The position numbers were made by a program, and so were the translations under genes. Positions 61,546 through 64,000 of a stretch of 64,000 nucleotides of DNA are shown here, in pieces. Source of the DNA: Enterobacter oligotrophicus (GTDB lineage: Bacteria > Pseudomonadota > Gammaproteobacteria > Enterobacterales > Enterobacteriaceae). Position 1 is the stretch's first letter; the number at the start of each line of letters is the position of its first letter. Under the pieces are notes generated by a model that ran no database searches, was not told the origin of the DNA, and worked only from the letters and a program-made list of their open reading frames with translations. The stretch covers positions 558,001 to 622,000 of the forward strand of contig NZ_AP019007.1 in the NCBI RefSeq assembly GCF_009176645.1, read 5' to 3'.

Positions 61546-61649
61546 TAAAAAGAGACCGAATACGATTCCTGTATTCGGTCCAGGGAAATGGCTCTTGGGA
61601 GAGAGCCGTGCGCTAAAAGTTGGCATTAATGCAGGCTCAATCGCCTTGC
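61546..61649 (-). ncRNA. sdsR: SdsR (RyeB) stationary-phase small RNA
   Basis: 104-nt RNA recognised directly: 5' GCAAGGCGATTGAGCC, the central GGCTCTCTCCCAAGAGCC hairpin, and the 3' terminator GACCGAATAC...GTATTCGGTC with U-run. In E. coli and Salmonella it is a strongly RpoS-dependent, Hfq-bound regulator (e.g. of tolC, ompD and mutS). Confidence 0.95.
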
Positions 61650-61655
61650 CTTTTA

Positions 61656-61662
61656 AGAATAG
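61656..61662 (-). promoter_or_regulatory. Sigma-S type -10 box of sdsR
   Basis: CTATTCT on the minus strand, 7 nt before the predicted first base of SdsR and followed by TAA, fits the RpoS -10 (CTATACT). Confidence 0.75.
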
Positions 61663-61735
61663 ATGACGACGCCAGGTTTTCCAGTCCACAGCAAAAGTGG
61701 CCTGAAAAAAAGCGTCACAGCATCATTAAAATTGA

Positions 61736-61774
61736 AAAACCGCAGAGCTTTCACAAGCGCCTGCGGTTTTTTAT
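61736..61774. terminator. Terminator of sraC and of yebY
   Basis: AAAACCGCAG...CTGCGGTTTTTTA, A/T-rich on both sides, between the sRNA locus and the converging yebY. Confidence 0.8.
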
Positions 61775-61788
61775 TGGAAACCAGACGG

Positions 61789-62127
61789 CTAGCAGAGCGT
61801 GTTGGCCCGCTCGATAAACGGTGCGAGGCTCATTTTCTGCCCTGGGTTCGCCGGATCATCAATCTGGATCACGCTGACAGGCTGGCCGTTACTCTTTCCA
61901 CTGGCGACCTGCTGTTCAGCGGTGTCGTTTAGCGGATACTGCACAAGCGTACTGGGGTTAATCACATACAGCGCGTGCCCTGGACGGCAGGTCAGCATCA
62001 CCTCTTCGCGATTGAACGCCCATTTATCCTTACCCACTTCAAAACGGCTGACGGTGATAACCTGCGGTGCCGCCAGCGCATTTCCGGCGCAGGCCAACAG
62101 TAAGAGAGAAAGCAGTGTCTTTTTCAT
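61789..62127 (-). CDS. yebY: DUF2511 periplasmic protein YebY
   Basis: 112 residues with a signal peptide ([19 protein letters not shown]) and a mature domain containing two cysteines ([16 protein letters not shown]-terminal ANTLC). Function unknown; co-located with copC/copD, suggesting a role with copper. 16 nt after copD. Confidence 0.93.
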   Translation of the reverse strand: MKKTLLSLLLLACAGNALAAPQVITVSRFEVGKDKWAFNREEVMLTCRPGHALYVINPSTLVQYPLNDTAEQQVASGKSNGQPVSVIQIDDPANPGQKMSLAPFIERANTLC

Positions 62128-62143
62128 ATGTTCTTTAACCTTG

Positions 62144-63013
62144 TCAGAAGGGTTCCCAGGTCGCAAACAGACTGACCGTTGCCAGTACCAGCGCGCCCAG
62201 CACCACTTCTGTCTGTGTCATCCTGATAAAAATCTGTTGTTCCCGCCCGGCGTCCGGGCGAAAGCGTGGCACCAGAAAATACCGATTCACCAGCGCAATT
62301 GCCACCATCATTACCACCAGCGCACATTTGAACAACAACAGTTGTCCATAAGCTGTGTGCCAGGGCACAGCAAAACCGAGGATAAAGAGTGCATTCACAA
62401 TCCCGGTCAGCAATACACCCGCCACGGCGTAATGTCCCACGCGTGAAAAGCGCATCATGGTATAGATAGCCGCCGTCTGCCAGCGCCCTTTTGCAAGATG
62501 CATACAAAACAGCAGAGGCAGTAATCCGCCAAGCCAGGTTGCTGCGCATAAAAGGTGAATGGCATGGTTCAGACGCTGCAGCGCCCCCGCCGCACCTTCG
62601 TTCATCGTCGCGTGGCCGACGCCCGCCAGCAGAACAAATTGCCCCAGCGACAACAGCAATAGCCGCGCTCCCCTTTGCGGTGCCAGCCACGCGGCACCGG
62701 CAGTGATAACAGCGAGAATTATTTGCCACAGCCAGACGCTACCAAACTGCGTACCGAGTACGCTATGCCAGATAGCCGGGCGAAGTACGTCGCTCCAGCC
62801 GTTACCCATCAATCCCCCCTGAACCGAGAACATCAGGAGTGCAGCCGTCAGGCTGATTACGGCGGCGATTTTCTGCTGTAACTGGAAACGTCTCACCATC
62901 AGGCGATGCAGGGAAGAAGGCGCAAACCAGACGCTATATAACGCGTTGCCGAAAATCAGCATCAATGCGCCAAAATGGATGAAGCGCAACGCGACATAGC
63001 ACAAAGCCAGCAT
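62144..63013 (-). CDS. copD: Copper homeostasis membrane protein CopD (YebZ)
   Basis: 289-residue inner-membrane protein with eight predicted TM segments; CopD family. Conserved histidines in [14 protein letters not shown] and [18 protein letters not shown] are likely metal contacts. Acts with CopC in copper handling. One base separates it from copC. Confidence 0.93.
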   Translation of the reverse strand: MLALCYVALRFIHFGALMLIFGNALYSVWFAPSSLHRLMVRRFQLQQKIAAVISLTAALLMFSVQGGLMGNGWSDVLRPAIWHSVLGTQFGSVWLWQIILAVITAGAAWLAPQRGARLLLLSLGQFVLLAGVGHATMNEGAAGALQRLNHAIHLLCAATWLGGLLPLLFCMHLAKGRWQTAAIYTMMRFSRVGHYAVAGVLLTGIVNALFILGFAVPWHTAYGQLLLFKCALVVMMVAIALVNRYFLVPRFRPDAGREQQIFIRMTQTEVVLGALVLATVSLFATWEPF

Positions 63014-63014
63014 T

Positions 63015-63386
63015 CTATTTCACGCTAAAGTGATAGCTGCCTTTGGTTTTGTGGCCGTCCACAGAGACCACATGCCAGTCGACCTGGTATGTACCCGCCT
63101 TCAGCGGTTGTTCAAGCGGAACAATGAGCTGCGCGTTGTTCTTTTCGTCACGCTTCACTGTGCCGGTTTTGATCGGCTGCTGTTGTGCGTCGGTCACTAC
63201 CACGCCACTAAACGCCGGTTCAATGCCTTCAGAGAAATTCAGCGTCAGTGTCTGCGGGGCCGCAACCAGAGAATCCGCTGCGGGAGTTTGCTGTTTAAGA
63301 TGAGCATGGGCCAGAACAGATGGCGTCATTGCCGAGGAGATCAGTAAAGCCAGTGCGCACACCACGCGGGAGGAGTTGAAACGCAT
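63015..63386 (-). CDS. copC: Periplasmic copper-binding protein CopC (YobA)
   Basis: 123 residues; signal peptide ends VLA|HAHL, so the mature protein starts with the Cu(II)-binding His1 of the CopC family; the second site lies in [17 protein letters not shown] 63386 is preferred (AAGGA 9 nt upstream). First gene of copC-copD-yebY, divergent from holE. Confidence 0.94.
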   Translation of the reverse strand: MRFNSSRVVCALALLISSAMTPSVLAHAHLKQQTPAADSLVAAPQTLTLNFSEGIEPAFSGVVVTDAQQQPIKTGTVKRDEKNNAQLIVPLEQPLKAGTYQVDWHVVSVDGHKTKGSYHFSVK

Positions 63387-63523
63387 CGCAATCATTCCTT
63401 TTTGTTATGCCTGTATGGTAAAGAATAACTCTGTATAATAAGCGAGTCGAGGATCATCCTGCGCCTGCTTGTCATCATCGTGCAATCGCGGTAACGTTGC
63501 CGCCGCATAAAAAGGAGAAGGTA

Positions 63524-63754
63524 ATGAAGATCAATCTGGCCGCCCTTCCTCAGGACGAGATGGACAAAATGAATGTCGATCTCGCTGCCGCTGGCGTCGC
63601 ATTCAAAGAGCGTTACAACATGCCTGTCGTGGCGGAAGTGGTAGAACGTGAGCAACCCGCGCACCTGCGTGACTGGTTTCGTGAGCGCTTAATCGCCCAC
63701 CGTCTGGCCTCTGTAAACCTCTCGCGTTTACCGTATGAACCTAAAGTGAAATAA
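63524..63754 (+). CDS. holE: DNA polymerase III theta subunit
   Basis: 76 residues, same as E. coli. Binds and stabilises the epsilon proofreading subunit. Conserved [19 protein letters not shown] and [21 protein letters not shown] upstream of ATG 63524. Confidence 0.97.
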   Translation: MKINLAALPQDEMDKMNVDLAAAGVAFKERYNMPVVAEVVEREQPAHLRDWFRERLIAHRLASVNLSRLPYEPKVK

Positions 63755-63864
63755 CCTTAACGACTCGTTACACTTCCTTACATGTATTCTGGCAGGATAA
63801 GAAAACCCTTATTAAATTAGGTGTATTCTTAAACCCCAGCGACTTAGTGTAAAAGGAAGTCACG

Positions 63865-64000
63865 ATGTCACGATGGAATATTGCTGCCGCCCAATATGCC
63901 CGACAGCACCACAGCGTTAATGACCATGTTGAACACCATCTCCGTTTTATTGCCGAAGCAGCCCGGCAAAAGTGCGATTTAGTGGTGTTTCCTGAACTCT
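63865..64000 (+). CDS. yobB: Carbon-nitrogen hydrolase family protein YobB (5' part)
   Basis: The first 45 codons only; the rest lies beyond the right edge. Begins MSRWNIAAAQYARQHHSV and reaches CDLVVFPEL, which contains the first catalytic Glu of the nitrilase fold. Good AAAGGAAG ribosome site. Follows holE as in E. coli. Confidence 0.88.
   Translation, partial: MSRWNIAAAQYARQHHSVNDHVEHHLRFIAEAARQKCDLVVFPEL

Larger units (their letters stand above)
61520..61775 (+). ncRNA. sraC: SraC (RyeA) antisense RNA, approximate ends
   Basis: Lies opposite SdsR, as in E. coli. A terminator AAACCGCAG...CTGCGGTTT plus T-run ends it at about 61775. The 5' end is guessed from the E. coli length of roughly 250 nt; no promoter was pinned down. 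Confidence 0.5.

Noticed and set aside
62124..62729. 201-residue minus-strand frame overlapping copD in another frame
   Set aside because: copD in its own frame is full length and has family motifs; this alternative has none.

Overview
The window is chromosomal DNA of a member of the Enterobacteriaceae, most like the Enterobacter/Lelliottia group. Nearly every gene has an obvious Escherichia coli or Salmonella counterpart at near-full length, and CspC looks identical to the E. coli protein. The sequence also has features missing from E. coli K-12: a second FtsI-like penicillin-binding protein beside rlmA, a FoxA-like siderophore receptor and a RafY-like porin. The genus is inferred from gene content only. 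I see no prophage, insertion sequence, CRISPR array, tRNA or rRNA.

Layout. 0-8 kb is the most variable part: a truncated drug/nucleoside-type MFS exporter divergent from an AraC-type regulator, a RafY-like glycoporin divergent from periplasmic trehalase (treA), and a Fur-boxed FoxA-like receptor, then ymgE. 8-24 kb is ycgR-emtA-ldcA-nhaP2-dadXA-ycgB-fadR-nhaB-dsbB-ycgNML-minCDE, punctuated by four REP/BIME repeats. 24-41 kb is rnd-fadD-yeaY-tsaB-yoaA, ridA-type yoaB, yoaH, pabB-nudL-sdaA, pdeD, yoaE and manXYZ-yobD. 41-47 kb holds mntP with an elaborate metal-control region, rlmA, the PBP3SAL-like gene, cspC-yobF, yebO, mgrB and yobH. 47-59 kb is kdgR, yebQ, htpX, prc, proQ, msrC, letAB, rsmF and yebV. 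59-64 kb is pphA, a VirK-family gene, the SdsR/SraC antisense RNA pair, yebY-copD-copC, holE and the start of yobB.

How the genes work together. Several functional sets are near each other: fatty-acid control (fadR, and fadD with a FadR operator), septum placement (minCDE), division-type peptidoglycan synthesis and turnover (PBP3-like gene, prc, emtA, ldcA), cell-envelope lipid transport (letAB), c-di-GMP/motility (ycgR with a sigma-28 promoter; pdeD), mannose uptake (manXYZ with CRP- and Mlc-type sites), manganese export (mntP with two MntR boxes, a Fur box and a yybP-ykoY riboswitch), and PhoPQ feedback (mgrB with a PhoP-box-like site, plus a second such site between pphA and the VirK-family gene).

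Genes too short for a routine ORF scan that I could read directly are yobF (43 codons), mgrB (47 codons, GTG start) and a 52-codon ORF that overlaps the start of yoaE by 13 nt. No wholly new multi-gene system is evident. The most rewarding leads are the SxD-bearing PBP3-like enzyme, the yoaE upstream ORF, the mntP control region, the PhoP-box-like repeats near pphA and the unexplained 0.7-kb leader region upstream of yobF-cspC.
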